DNA of 64,000 nucleotides from Proteobacteria bacterium UBA2363 (GCA_002344355.1 DDTN01000051.1:29513-93512), one strand, 5' to 3'; positions 28,069 through 37,221 are shown, counted from the first letter of the stretch. Made by a program: numbers and translations. Notes: generated from the sequence alone by a model not told the origin.

Positions 28069-28431
28069 TCAGCCCATGGCGTCCGGCAGCAGGCCAAGCA
28101 CCGCCTCCGGCGGCCGGCCGATCACCGCCCGGCCGCCGGCGATCGCCACCGGCCGCTGGATCAGCCGCGGCTGCGCAAGCAGGGCGGCGACCACCGCCTC
28201 GGCGTCCATTCGATCGGGGACCAGGTCCAGGGCGCGGGCGTCCGGCCCGTCGCCGCGCAGCAGGGCCTGCGGCGGGCCGTCCAGGGCCGCCAGCACAGCG
28301 CGCAGCGCGGCGGCGTCGGGCGGATCGTCCAGGTACTCGACGACGCGCGGTTCGATGCCGCGTTCGCGCAGCAGGGCCAGGGCCTGGCGCGACTTGCTGC
28401 AGCGCGGGTTGTGCCAGAGGGTGAGGTCCAT
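28069..28431 (-). CDS. ArsC/YfgD family arsenate reductase-like protein
   Basis: A 120-residue protein of the thioredoxin-fold ArsC family. The active Cys11 is in HNPRCSKSRQAL; RVVEYLDDPP and the C-terminal IQRPVAIAGGRAVIGRPPE are family-typical. True arsenate reductases use glutaredoxin. Many members, such as YfgD, are not tied to arsenic, and there is no ars operon here, so the role is uncertain. It converges on rluE (99 bp apart, no clear terminator) and is divergent from a methyltransferase gene. Confidence 0.88.
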   Translation of the reverse strand: MDLTLWHNPRCSKSRQALALLRERGIEPRVVEYLDDPPDAAALRAVLAALDGPPQALLRGDGPDARALDLVPDRMDAEAVVAALLAQPRLIQRPVAIAGGRAVIGRPPEAVLGLLPDAMG

Positions 28432-28547
28432 GCCGGGATTGTCCGGCCTCGCTCCCCGCGATGCCAGTCGGCGCGACAATGGCCGCCCGCGCCAGGTCGG
28501 AGATCCGCCTTGAGGACATCACCGCTACGCCCCGGGGGTGCCCCGGG

Positions 28548-29303
28548 ATGACCGCCTTCAAGGACCACTTCTCCGGGCACGCCGCCGACTACGCGGCGGC
28601 GCGTCCCGGCTATCCCGATGCCCTGTTCGACTGGCTGGCGCAGCGCAGCCCCGGACGCGGGCTCGCCTGGGATGCCGGCTGCGGCAACGGCCAGGCGGCG
28701 CTGGCGCTGGCGGCGCGCTTCGGGCGCGTGCACGCCAGCGACGCCAGCGCCGCCCAGATCGCCAGCGCCGTCGCGCATCCGCGGATCCGCTACCAGGTGG
28801 CGCCGGCGCAGGCGCCGGACCTGCCGGCGCGCAGCGTCGACCTGGTCACCGTCGCCCAGGCCTGGCACTGGTTCGACCGCGACGCCTTCCACGGGGCGGT
28901 GCGGGAGGTGGCCCGCCCGGGCGCCGTGCTGGCGGTCTGGTGCTACGGCATCTGCACGGTCTCGCCGGCGGTCGATGCGGTGTTCGAGCGCCTGTACGAG
29001 GGCGTGCTGGGACCGTACTGGCCGCCGGAGCGGCGCCATGTCGAGGCCGGCTACGGCGACCTGTCGTTCCCGTTCGCGCCGCTGCCGGCGCCGCCGTTCG
29101 CGATGGCCTGCGACTGGGACCTGCCGGCGTTCCTGGCCTACCTGCGCTCCTGGTCGGCCAGCCAGCGCCACCTGGCCGCCACCGGTCGCGACGCGGTGGC
29201 CGGCCTGGCGGAGGCGTTCGCCGCGGCCTGGGGCGCGCCGGCGACGGTGCGCACCGTGCGCTGGCCGCTGGCGCTGCGCGCCGGCCGCGTCGACGCCACC
29301 TGA
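28548..29303 (+). CDS. Class I SAM-dependent methyltransferase
   Basis: A 251-residue cytosolic methyltransferase of the methyltransf_11 or trans-aconitate type. KDHFSGHAADYAAARPGYP is the family N-terminus. WDAGCGNGQAALALA is the SAM-binding motif I; VDLVTVAQAWHWF matches motif II; and REVARPGAVLAVW corresponds to the following strand. The start MTAFKDHFSG at 28548 fits the family; an earlier in-frame ATG at 28461 would add 29 residues with no similarity. The methyl acceptor is unknown. Confidence 0.87.
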   Translation: MTAFKDHFSGHAADYAAARPGYPDALFDWLAQRSPGRGLAWDAGCGNGQAALALAARFGRVHASDASAAQIASAVAHPRIRYQVAPAQAPDLPARSVDLVTVAQAWHWFDRDAFHGAVREVARPGAVLAVWCYGICTVSPAVDAVFERLYEGVLGPYWPPERRHVEAGYGDLSFPFAPLPAPPFAMACDWDLPAFLAYLRSWSASQRHLAATGRDAVAGLAEAFAAAWGAPATVRTVRWPLALRAGRVDAT

Positions 29304-29437
29304 GCGGCCGGGCGGAGCGCCAGACCGCCGCGACCGCCAGCGACCCGTCCGGTGGCGGCGAAGCCGTGTCGGGAAGCGCCGAAGACGCGCCCGCGTCGGC
29401 GTCCGGGCCGCTACCGGAGACGGCGCAGCAATGCCGC

Positions 29438-29983
29438 TCAGCCGCCCGCGTCGTCGTCCGCCGCGGCAGCCAGCCGTCCGACCGTGTTGAAGCCGCCGGT
29501 CTCCAGGTAGTTGGGGCGGTCGACGGTCAGGCCGCGCCGCCAGCGCACGTCGTTGTCGGCGCCGTTGATGCGGATCTCGTCGACCACCTCGATCTCGACC
29601 TGGTTGTCGCTGCCGTCGATCGCCAGGCCCACGCACAGGCCGGTGATGCGCACGATGTTGCCGCTGCCGACCAGCTGCACGCGCTCGCCGGCGGCGCACT
29701 CGTGGCTGCGGTTGCCGCCGTCGCCGACCAGTTGCGCGCCGGCCGCCTCGGCGGCGGCCTGCTCGGCGGCGCGTTCGCGGCCGACGCCGACCCGGAACTG
29801 CGGGCTGTCGCGGTCGAAGGCCTCGCGGCCGGGCATCACCGCCTCGCCGGTCTGCCGGCTGGGCAGGGCCTTGCTCGGGTCGCGCAGCGGCAGCGGCGGT
29901 TCGGCCTCGTCCTGGGCGCTGCCGGTGGCGGGCAGGGCGAGCGGCGTGAGCAGGAACACGGTGGCGAACAAGATCGGGCGCAT
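29438..29983 (-). CDS. DUF3060-type exported protein
   Basis: A 181-residue protein with a signal peptide (residues 1-23, ending TGSAQ). The C-terminal half (about 96-170) shows parallel-beta-helix-like steps VQLVGSGNIVRITG, LAIDGSDNQVEIE and IRINGADNDVRW typical of DUF3060. A helical, Ala/Glu-rich segment (about 68-84) precedes it. Two cysteines (Cys96, Cys117) may pair. Function unknown. It is divergent from the DMT transporter gene across 248 bp, which I find free of genes. Confidence 0.75.
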   Translation of the reverse strand: MRPILFATVFLLTPLALPATGSAQDEAEPPLPLRDPSKALPSRQTGEAVMPGREAFDRDSPQFRVGVGRERAAEQAAAEAAGAQLVGDGGNRSHECAAGERVQLVGSGNIVRITGLCVGLAIDGSDNQVEIEVVDEIRINGADNDVRWRRGLTVDRPNYLETGGFNTVGRLAAAADDDAGG

Positions 29984-30231
29984 GCTGGAACCCCTGTGTG
30001 GTGAGGATCGCGCCATCCAGGCCGCGAGGACCGCCGGTCGCGGCATCAGGTGCGACCGGCCCGTTCGCCGCCCCGGCCTCGGCGGCGTGCTGCCATTGTC
30101 GCCGATCGCCGGGTGACGGCCAGGGCAACATGGCCGGGCGACAGCGGTCATCGACCTTTGCCATCATGCGCCCTGGTCCCGCCGGCCGCCAGCGCAGCGG
30201 ATCACATTCCGCGCCTTTTCCCGGATTCCGC

Positions 30232-31203
30232 ATGCCCCCGGCCCCGGCCAGCCCACCGCACCCCGCATCGCCCCGCCCGCCGACGGCCGCCCTGGTGCCC
30301 GGCGACCGGGCGGCGCTGGCGATGATGGCCCTGGGCGCGGCCCTGATCAGCACCACCGGCGTGCTGGTCCGCTACGCCGACGTGCCGGCGACGGTGTCGG
30401 CGTTCTGGCGCATGGCCTTCGGCGGCGTCGCGCTGGCGCTGCTGCTCTGGCTGCTGCGGCAGTGGCGGCCGGCGCGCGGCCGCGACTGGCTGTGGATGAC
30501 CCTGCCGGCCGCCGCCTTCGCCGCCGACCTGTTCGTCTGGCACCGCAGCATCCTGCTGGTCGGGCCCGGCCTGGCCACCCTGCTGGCCAACTTCCAGGTG
30601 TTCTTCATGGCCCTGGCCGGCGTGCTGTTCTATCGCGAGCGCCTGGGGCCGCGCTTCCTGGCCGGCCTGGCCCTGGCCTTCGCCGGCACCTGGCTGCTGG
30701 TCGGCGTCGACTGGACGTCGCTCGGGCCGGGCGCGCGCGCCGGCGTCCTGCTCGGCCTGCTCACCGGCCTGTGCTACGCCGTCTACATGCTCAGCTTCCG
30801 GCACGCCCAGCGCGGCCACACCGACCTGCCCTCGGCGCAACTGCTGGCCCTGTGTTCCCTGTTGTGCGCGGCCATGCTGGCCGGCACCGGCGCCGTCGAA
30901 GGCGTGTCCTTCGCGATTCCGGATGCGCGTTCGCTGACCGCCCTGGTCGCGCTCGGCGTGGTCGGCCAGTGCCTGGGCTGGGTGCTGATCGCCCGCGCCA
31001 TGCCGCGCCTGCCGGCCTCGCTGGTCGGCCTGCTCCTGCTGCTGCAGCCGGCGCTGGCCTTCGTCCAGGACGTGCTGCTGTTCGACCGCGCGACCAGCGG
31101 CCGCGAGTGGCTGGGCGTCCTGCTCGCCCTGCTCGGCATCTTCATCGGCACCGTGCGCCTGGCCGCGCGGCCGTCCCCACCCGACCCCGCGACCCCGCCA
31201 TGA
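30232..31203 (+). CDS. DMT superfamily (EamA) transporter
   Basis: A 323-residue inner-membrane protein with about ten hydrophobic spans in two EamA repeats. ALAMMALGAALISTTGVLVRYA starts repeat 1 and GLLTGLCYAVYMLSFR is early in repeat 2. Members export metabolites, often amino acids or nucleobases. The stop overlaps the apt start (ATGA), so the genes are translationally coupled, which hints that the transporter moves a purine base or related compound; this is only inference from context. The start at 30232 is picked because the in-frame region upstream has low-complexity sequence with no span. Confidence 0.85.
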   Translation: MPPAPASPPHPASPRPPTAALVPGDRAALAMMALGAALISTTGVLVRYADVPATVSAFWRMAFGGVALALLLWLLRQWRPARGRDWLWMTLPAAAFAADLFVWHRSILLVGPGLATLLANFQVFFMALAGVLFYRERLGPRFLAGLALAFAGTWLLVGVDWTSLGPGARAGVLLGLLTGLCYAVYMLSFRHAQRGHTDLPSAQLLALCSLLCAAMLAGTGAVEGVSFAIPDARSLTALVALGVVGQCLGWVLIARAMPRLPASLVGLLLLLQPALAFVQDVLLFDRATSGREWLGVLLALLGIFIGTVRLAARPSPPDPATPP

Positions 31204-31721
31204 CCGACCTCGACCGCCTGATCCGCGACGTGCCCGACTTCCCGAAGACCGGCATCGTGTTCAAGGACATCACCCCGCTGCTGGCCGACGCCGCCGGCCT
31301 GCGCGCCGCGGTCGAGGCGATGGCCGCGCCCTGGCTGGGCGCAGGCATCGACGCGGTGGCCGGCATCGAATCGCGCGGCTTCATCCTGGGCGCCCCGCTG
31401 GCGCTGCGCCTGGGCACCGGCTTCGTGCCGATCCGCAAGCCCGGCAAGCTGCCCGGCGCCACCGTCGGCGAGGACTACGGCCTGGAGTACGGCCACGACC
31501 GCGTCGAGATCCACGTCGACGCCCTGCCCGCCGGCCGCCGGGTGCTGATCGTCGACGACGTGCTGGCCACCGGCGGCACCCTGGCCGCGGCCCGCGCCCT
31601 GGTCGAGAAGCTGCACTGCGAGGTCGCCGGCGCCGGCGTGCTGCTGGAACTCGCCGGCCTCGACGGCCGCGCCCGCTGGCGCCAGGGCGCGCCGCTTCGG
31701 ACGGTGCTGCGCTACGCCTGA
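31200..31721 (+). CDS. apt: Adenine phosphoribosyltransferase
   Basis: A 173-residue cytosolic purine-salvage enzyme that makes AMP from adenine and PRPP. The N-terminus LIRDVPDFPKTGIVFKDITP and the PRPP loop VLIVDDVLATGGTLAAA are diagnostic, as are GIESRGFILGAPLA and IRKPGKLPG. Length is normal. It overlaps the upstream transporter gene by 4 bp (ATGA). Confidence 0.96.
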   Translation: MTDLDRLIRDVPDFPKTGIVFKDITPLLADAAGLRAAVEAMAAPWLGAGIDAVAGIESRGFILGAPLALRLGTGFVPIRKPGKLPGATVGEDYGLEYGHDRVEIHVDALPAGRRVLIVDDVLATGGTLAAARALVEKLHCEVAGAGVLLELAGLDGRARWRQGAPLRTVLRYA

Positions 31722-31975
31722 GCGACGCCGCGTCCGGGCCCGGAAGTCGGCACTGCCACGCCGCCGCCGCACGCCCGCGCGCGCCGGGATCCCACCGCGC
31801 CACCGGCCAGGGCGGCACCGGCCGTCGCGCGCGGCTAGGATGGGTCGCGAAATGGACGAATCCGCAGGACATCCAGGGCGGGCGCCCGTGTCTTCGACCG
31901 GCGCTGCGAAGGCGCGCGCCACCGGCACCCTGCTGCGGCTGGCACCGTTCACGGCCGCGTTCCGTCCGCGCCCTG

Positions 31976-33445
31976 ATGACATTTTCTCGCATGGCTTCCA
32001 GAACTAGGCGTCCATCGGTGGCCGGGCTTCTGGCCGGCGCCATCGGGTCGTTTGCGCCACTGCCGGCCCTCGCGCTCGATCCGCAAGCGCCGGTGGTGGT
32101 GTCCATGACCTGGCTGGGCACGCCCGCGGTCGGGCCGTGCGGCAATCCGCACTTCGACCGCGGCGCGGCCCGGTATCTGGCGTTCTACTGCTTCGGTGCA
32201 CTGACGCCGGACGACGACAACGAGCGACCGGATACCTTCTGGTACGACCGCGCCACCGGCGTGCTCGAGCGTGTCAGCCTGACCAGCGCTGGGGAGGACA
32301 TCCGCTTCGAGAGCTTCGACGGCTTCCCGTCCAGCGATGGCCGCTACGTGCCGCTGGAATCGCTGGGGCCGTTGCACCCGGATGCCACCCCGGCGCTGCC
32401 GGGCTTCGAGCGGCGCAACGCCTTCCTGCGGGACCGGATCGCGGGCACGACGGACTTCATTTCCCGCAACGCGCTGGGACAACTGACGCTGCTTGGCGTG
32501 GGCCTGGAAGACGCCCTGCCCGAGCGCAGCGAGGTGCTCCTGCAGTCCCAGTCGCGCCTGCAGTCGCCGCCCGACGATCCGCTGGCCACCAACACCAACC
32601 TCTACGTCCGCAACTGGCTCACCGGTGCAGTCGAGCTGATCTCAGGCACTGCCGAGGGTGAGCTCGCCGACAGGACGGCGGGCAGAGGCCGGCTGTCGAC
32701 CGGCGGCCACTACGCCCTGTTCACAAGCAGCGCCACCAACCTGCCCGGGGCGCCGCCCGTCGGCAGCGGTTCCAACCTCTATCTGCGCGACCGGCACGCA
32801 GGAACCACCCAGCGCCTGACCTTTCCCTGGCAGGGCGGCGAGTTCACGGGTGAGTTTTCCGTTGACATTTACCGCCCGAGGATCACGCCGGACGGTCGCT
32901 ACGTCCTCTACGCGTCCAGGCATCCGGAAGTATTGCCTTACGATCCGTCGGTGACCCTGCTGTGGCAGCAGGTCTACCTGCTGGACCGCCAGACCGGCGT
33001 CACTGAGCGCATCAGCGTCGACGCGGCTGGGATGCCCGGCGACGGCTTGAGCAGTACCGTCGACATGAGCGACGACGGCCGTTACCTGGCCTTCTATTCG
33101 CGCTCCGGCAACCTGCCTGCCGGCGGCCGGGCGATCTACGTGATCGACCGCCAGACCGGCACCTGGGCGAACGTGACCGCGCCGCTGGGTCCGGACAGCG
33201 GGGCCTCGCCGAACCTGGAATTGGCCCGCGACGGCTCGGCGATCGCCTTCACCTGGCGGGTCACCGACCCGGCCCTGCCGGCCCTGCGCGACCGCACCCT
33301 GATGTACGTGGTCGACCTGGGCATCGCTGGCCCGCCGCCCGAGCCGGTCGCGGTTCCGGGGCCGGGCCGGGGCTGGCTGCTGTTGCTGGCCGCCCTGCTG
33401 GCGGTCGGCGCCTTTGCGGCCGCGCGGCGACGGCCGGCCCGGTAG
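31976..33445 (+). CDS. Secreted TolB/WD40-like propeller protein with C-terminal anchor
   Basis: A 489-residue protein with a signal peptide (about residues 1-34, ending LPALA). The body has propeller-like blades with recurring DGRY(L/V) motifs: FPSSDGRYVPL, RITPDGRYVLYAS, MSDDGRYLAFYS and a last LARDGSAIAFTW. It also has the repeated (D/R)R(A/Q)TG segments seen in TolB- and PD40-like propellers. The C-terminus is VPGPGRGW followed by a hydrophobic span and ARRR, the same order as in the protein at 9232-9822. Role unknown, probably at the cell surface. The start at 31976 has no good Shine-Dalgarno; an ATG at 31991 is possible. The 254 bp upstream hold no gene. Confidence 0.78.
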   Translation: MTFSRMASRTRRPSVAGLLAGAIGSFAPLPALALDPQAPVVVSMTWLGTPAVGPCGNPHFDRGAARYLAFYCFGALTPDDDNERPDTFWYDRATGVLERVSLTSAGEDIRFESFDGFPSSDGRYVPLESLGPLHPDATPALPGFERRNAFLRDRIAGTTDFISRNALGQLTLLGVGLEDALPERSEVLLQSQSRLQSPPDDPLATNTNLYVRNWLTGAVELISGTAEGELADRTAGRGRLSTGGHYALFTSSATNLPGAPPVGSGSNLYLRDRHAGTTQRLTFPWQGGEFTGEFSVDIYRPRITPDGRYVLYASRHPEVLPYDPSVTLLWQQVYLLDRQTGVTERISVDAAGMPGDGLSSTVDMSDDGRYLAFYSRSGNLPAGGRAIYVIDRQTGTWANVTAPLGPDSGASPNLELARDGSAIAFTWRVTDPALPALRDRTLMYVVDLGIAGPPPEPVAVPGPGRGWLLLLAALLAVGAFAAARRRPAR

Positions 33446-33556
33446 CGCCCCGGGCCGGAGCGCTGCAACGGACCAGCAATTAGGCAGGGCCTTGCCAGCC
33501 CGTTGGGGCGAAGCACGGGAGGCCGGGCCGCCGTGCGCCGGCGCCTGGTGCTTGGG

Positions 33557-34183
33557 TCAAGGCGCCGGCGCCACGTCCTTGAACAGCCAGGCGCCCAGCT
33601 CGTTGCGGATCGCCTCCAGGGCCACCGGCCGGGTCGCCGAGAACAGGCGGGCGGCGACCAGGGCGCCGCCCTCGGCGAGGCGGGCGCGGACCTCGCGCAG
33701 CAGGGTCTGCTGCTGGTTGCGGCCCAGCTTGTCGGCCTTGGTGAGCAGGGCCATGGCCGGCAGGCCGCGGTCGGCGCAGGCCTCCAGCAGCAGCCAGTCG
33801 CTGTCCTTGAGCGGGTGCCGGCAGTCCATCACCAGGACCAGGCCGACCAGGCTCTGGCGCTCGCGGAAGTAGCGGCCCAGCTCCTGGCCCCACTGCGCGC
33901 GCATCGCCACCGGCACCTTGGCGTAGCCGTAGCCGGGCAGGTCGATGAGGCGATGCCGGGCATCGAGGTCGAACACCACCAGTTGCTGGGTGCGGCCGGG
34001 GGTGCGCGAGGTGCGGGCGAGGCCGGCGACGCCGGTCAGGGCGTTGATGGCGCTGGACTTGCCGGCGTTGGAGCGGCCCGCGAAGGCCAGCTCGCGGCCC
34101 TCGTCGGGCGGCAGGTCGGGCAGCCGGGGCGCGCTGCGGGCGAAGGTGGCGGAGGCGAACGGGTTTCTCACGGCCGCCATCAT
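33557..34183 (-). CDS. engB: Ribosome-biogenesis GTPase EngB (YsxC/YihA)
   Basis: A 208-residue TRAFAC-class GTPase needed for large ribosomal subunit assembly. G1 is AFAGRSNAGKSS, the G2 Thr is in RTSRTPGRTQQL, G3 is LIDLPGYGYAKVP and G4 is LLTKADK. The start is MMAAVRNPF at 34183 or the adjacent ATG at 34180; further upstream in-frame sequence runs into the cytochrome gene's promoter region. It is divergent from cytochrome c4, an order I associate with Xanthomonadales genomes. Confidence 0.94.
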   Translation of the reverse strand: MMAAVRNPFASATFARSAPRLPDLPPDEGRELAFAGRSNAGKSSAINALTGVAGLARTSRTPGRTQQLVVFDLDARHRLIDLPGYGYAKVPVAMRAQWGQELGRYFRERQSLVGLVLVMDCRHPLKDSDWLLLEACADRGLPAMALLTKADKLGRNQQQTLLREVRARLAEGGALVAARLFSATRPVALEAIRNELGAWLFKDVAPAP

Positions 34184-34257
34184 AGAAGGTCGGCGGCGCC
34201 CGCCGGCCCCGGGCCCGACCCCGGCCGCCGCCTGAACCGCCTGCCGGCGGCGGCTGC

Positions 34258-34263
34258 TAGAAT
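34258..34263 (+). promoter_or_regulatory. Candidate -10 of the cytochrome c4 gene
   Basis: TAGAAT lies 41 nt before the ATG in a gap that is otherwise GC-rich. I see no clear -35 at the correct distance, so this is a weak call. Confidence 0.3.
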
Positions 34264-34304
34264 CGCCGCCCTGCAATGGAAACGGGTTCCCTGGAGTGTC
34301 CTTC

Positions 34305-35063
34305 ATGAGCATTCGGCTGCTTGTTGCGCTGGCGGGTCTGGCCAGCTTCGCCGTGCAGGCGCTGGAGGCGCCGCCGGTCGGTGATGCCCAGGCCGGCGCC
34401 GAGAAGGCCGCCGTCTGCGGCGCCTGCCACGGCCTGGACGGCAATTCCGCCAATCCGGCCTGGCCGAAGCTGGCCGGCCAGCACGCCGACTACACCTACC
34501 GGCAGACCCGGGCGGTGCGCGACGGCGAGCGCGAGATCATCGAGATGATGCCGTTCGTGGCCGGCCTGTCCGACCAGGACATCGCCGACATGGCGGCGTA
34601 CTTCGCCGGCCAGACCATCGTCCCCGGCCTGGCCGACGACAGCGCCATCGACGGCCGCGACGACACCTACGCGGGCCTGGGCGCGCGCCTGTACCGCGGC
34701 GGCAAGCCGGAGGCCGGCGTGCCGGCCTGCCTGGCCTGCCACGGCCCGAGCGGCCGCGGCATCCCCGGCGCCGGCTACCCGGCCCTGGCCGGCCAGCACG
34801 GCGAGTACACCAAGGCGGTGCTCGAGCGTTTCCACGCCGGCATCCACTACGGCGGCGCCGACCACCCCAGCACCCAGATGGTGGCGATCGCGCGCGGCCT
34901 CGACGAGACCGAGATCGCCGCCCTGGCGACCTACGTCGAGGGCCTGCACCGGGCCGACCCGGCCGCGGCGGCCGCTGCCGCCCGGGCCGCCGCGCCGCCG
35001 CCGGCCGCCGCACCGGCGCCTGCCGCCGCCCAGGAGCAGCCTGCCGCGGATCCGGGAACCTGA
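34305..35063 (+). CDS. Di-haem cytochrome c4
   Basis: A 252-residue periplasmic electron carrier. Signal peptide at about residues 1-20 (ending AVQAL). Two class I cytochrome c domains each have a CxxCH motif: CGACH (Cys38, Cys41, His42) and CLACH (Cys142, Cys145, His146). Downstream Met ligands are likely in EMMPFVAG and STQMVAIARG. A 35-residue Ala/Pro tail ends the protein and is longer than usual. Cytochrome c4 passes electrons to terminal oxidases. The start at 34305 is supported by GGAG 8 nt upstream; a GTG at 34296 is less likely. dsbA follows at 45 bp. Confidence 0.94.
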   Translation: MSIRLLVALAGLASFAVQALEAPPVGDAQAGAEKAAVCGACHGLDGNSANPAWPKLAGQHADYTYRQTRAVRDGEREIIEMMPFVAGLSDQDIADMAAYFAGQTIVPGLADDSAIDGRDDTYAGLGARLYRGGKPEAGVPACLACHGPSGRGIPGAGYPALAGQHGEYTKAVLERFHAGIHYGGADHPSTQMVAIARGLDETEIAALATYVEGLHRADPAAAAAAARAAAPPPAAAPAPAAAQEQPAADPGT

Positions 35064-35108
35064 GCCACCCGATCCGGTCCGAACCGCCCCCTTCCCGAGG
35101 ACTCCCCG

Positions 35109-35735
35109 ATGCCCACCCGCCTGCTCGCCCTGCTGTTCGCGCTCCTCCTGCCCGGCCTGGCCGGCGCCCAGGCGCTGTTCCAGGAAGGCACGCACTACCA
35201 GCGCATCGACCCGCCGCAGCCCACCCAGGTCGCCGAAGGCAAGGTCGAGGTGGTCGAGGTGTTCGCCTACACCTGCATCCACTGCGCCCACTTCGAGCCG
35301 TTCCTGTCGGCCTGGAAGGCGCGCAAGCCCGACCACGTCGAGTTCCGCGGCGTGCCGGCGGTGTTCGCCCCGGCGATGGAGCCCTATGCCCGCGCCTACT
35401 TCGCCGCCGAGTCGCTGAACGCCCTGGACGCCGTGCACGAGCCGCTGTTCAAGGCCCTGCACACCGAGCGCCGGGCGCTCACCACGATCGAGCAGATCGC
35501 CGACTTCGCCGCCGAGCGCGGCGTCGACCGCGCCGCCTTCCTGGAGGTGGCCGGCGCCAGCTCGACCGACCTCAAGCTGCGCCGCGCCCGCGAGCAGGCG
35601 ATGCGCTGGCGGGTGCCGGGCACGCCGAGCGTGATCGTCAACGGCAAGTACCTGGTGCAGGCCGGCCAGGGCGGCTTCCAGGGCATGCTCGAGGTGGTCG
35701 ACTTCCTGGTCGCCCGGGAAGCGCGCGGCGATTGA
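35109..35735 (+). CDS. dsbA: Thiol:disulfide interchange protein DsbA
   Basis: A 208-residue periplasmic oxidase that inserts disulfides into exported proteins. Signal peptide ends at AGAQA (about residue 20). Active site FAYTCIHC (Cys56, Cys59; E. coli has CPHC) and the cis-Pro loop VPGTPSVIVNG are present. Length is normal. It sits in an operon of cytochrome c4, dsbA, a nuclease and a second DsbA-like protein. Its stop overlaps the likely TTG start of the next gene. Confidence 0.94.
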   Translation: MPTRLLALLFALLLPGLAGAQALFQEGTHYQRIDPPQPTQVAEGKVEVVEVFAYTCIHCAHFEPFLSAWKARKPDHVEFRGVPAVFAPAMEPYARAYFAAESLNALDAVHEPLFKALHTERRALTTIEQIADFAAERGVDRAAFLEVAGASSTDLKLRRAREQAMRWRVPGTPSVIVNGKYLVQAGQGGFQGMLEVVDFLVAREARGD

Positions 35736-36580
35736 GGCCCGCGACCGGCGCCGTGACCGCCTCCGCACAGGCAGGCCGGCATGGCGCCGACGGCGCGCTG
35801 CGCCTGCTCAGCTTCAACATCCAGGCCGGCGCGCACTTCGAGCGCTACCACCACTACGTGACCCGGCCGTGGCGGCACCTGCTCGGCCACGGCGCGCGCC
35901 GGCGCAACCTGGAGAAGCTCGCCGGCCTGCTCGCCGAGTACGACATCGTCGCGCTGCAGGAGGCCGACGCCGGCAGCCTGCGCTCGGGCTTCACCAACCA
36001 GATCGAGTTCCTGGCCGAGGAGGCCGGGTTCGGCTGGTTCAGCGTGCAGACCAACCGCCGGATCGGCGGCATCACCCACACCTGCAACGCCCTGCTGATG
36101 CGGCGCAAGCCCAGCGAGGTGCGCGACTACGCGCTGCCCGGCACCCTGCCCGGGCGCGGCGCCCTGTGGGCGCGCTTCGGCGACGGCGCCGACGCCCTGC
36201 TGGTGGTGGTGGTGCACCTGTCGCTGGGGCCGCGCGCGCGGATGCGCCAGATCGAGTTCCTGCGCGGCATCATCAGCGAGCACCGCCACGTCGTGGTGAT
36301 GGGCGACTTCAACTGCCCGGCGACCGCGCGCGAGATGATCCAGCTCTACGAGCGCACGCCGCTGACGCCGCCCTCGGCCTCGCCCGCCACCTTCCCGAGC
36401 TGGGCGCCGGTGCGCGGCATCGACCACATCCTGCTGTCGGACACGCTGGAATCGCTGCGCTGCGAGGCGCCGTCGTTCGGCCTGTCCGACCACCTGCCGC
36501 TGGCGCTCACCGCGCGCCTGCCCGGCGACTGCGCCTGGGCACGCCTGCCCGGGGCCACCGACGAGGAGCTCGAGCCATGA
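35732..36580 (+). CDS. Endonuclease/exonuclease/phosphatase family protein
   Basis: About 282 residues of the EEP fold. LRLLSFNIQAGAH (metal-binding Asn), IVALQEAD (Glu), VVVHLSLG, HVVVMGDFNCPA (Asp/Asn pair) and the C-terminal GLSDHLPLALT (Asp/His) make the complete active site. No signal peptide, so cytosolic. Substrate (DNA, phospholipid or another phosphodiester) is not decidable. Start: TTG at 35732 overlapping the dsbA stop (TTGA) or GTG at 35753; neither has a strong Shine-Dalgarno. It overlaps the next gene by 4 bp (ATGA). Confidence 0.86.
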   Translation: MRPATGAVTASAQAGRHGADGALRLLSFNIQAGAHFERYHHYVTRPWRHLLGHGARRRNLEKLAGLLAEYDIVALQEADAGSLRSGFTNQIEFLAEEAGFGWFSVQTNRRIGGITHTCNALLMRRKPSEVRDYALPGTLPGRGALWARFGDGADALLVVVVHLSLGPRARMRQIEFLRGIISEHRHVVVMGDFNCPATAREMIQLYERTPLTPPSASPATFPSWAPVRGIDHILLSDTLESLRCEAPSFGLSDHLPLALTARLPGDCAWARLPGATDEELEP

Positions 36581-37218
36581 TCCATCGCCTGCTGCTGCTG
36601 GCCGCCGCCGGCCTGCTCGCCGCCTGTGGCGGCGCGTCCGACCCCGCCGCCCCGGCCGGCGGCGGCAACGCCGCCGCGCCCTACCGCGAGGGCGTGCACT
36701 GGCACCGCATCGCGACGCCGGTCGCGGCCGCCGACAACGAGGTCGCCGAGGCGTTCTCCTACGCCTGTCCGGCCTGCGCGCAGTTCCAGCCCGAGCTGGA
36801 CGCCTGGAAGCGCGAGCGCGGCGACGCGGTCAGCCTGCGCTACGTGCCGGTGGTGTTCTCGCCGGCCTGGGATCCGCACGCGCGCATGTACCACGCCGCC
36901 CAGGCGATGGGCGCGCTCAGCCGCCTGCACCGGGCCACCTTCACCGCCATGTACCAGCAGGGCCGGCCGGCGCAGACCCTCGAGCACATGGCCGACATCG
37001 CCCAGGTCGCCGGCGTCGACCGCGGCCGCTTCCTTCAGATCGCGCGCTCGCCCGAGGTCGAGGCGGCGATGGCGCAGGCGCGCGAGTGGACCCAGGCCGC
37101 CGGCGTCGCCTCGACCCCGACCCTGGTCGTCGCCGGCCGCTACCGCGTCGAACGCGCCCAGCCCGGCGGCGGCAGCGCCCTGGCGGTGGCCGACTGGCTG
37201 CTGGAAAACCGTCCCTGA
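36577..37218 (+). CDS. DsbA-like thioredoxin-fold lipoprotein
   Basis: A 213-residue protein with a lipobox (GLLAAC, Cys17) and a Gly/Ala/Pro linker. The DsbA-like domain has the active site YACPAC (Cys64, Cys67) and the cis-Pro loop VASTPTLVVAG. It is a paralogue of the DsbA at 35109-35735: both have (E/R)G(T/V)HYxRI-like N-termini, the VFAPAMEPYARAY/VFSPAWDPHARMY segment and the same helical insert. Membrane anchoring of a second DsbA suggests a division of labour, for example with cytochrome maturation. Coupled by ATGA to the nuclease gene; followed by a strong hairpin. Confidence 0.88.
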   Translation: MIHRLLLLAAAGLLAACGGASDPAAPAGGGNAAAPYREGVHWHRIATPVAAADNEVAEAFSYACPACAQFQPELDAWKRERGDAVSLRYVPVVFSPAWDPHARMYHAAQAMGALSRLHRATFTAMYQQGRPAQTLEHMADIAQVAGVDRGRFLQIARSPEVEAAMAQAREWTQAAGVASTPTLVVAGRYRVERAQPGGGSALAVADWLLENRP

Positions 37219-37221
37219 GGC

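Noticed and set aside
28069..28431. Arsenic resistance locus
   Set aside because: Single ArsC-family gene without ArsR, ArsB or Acr3; family members often have other roles.
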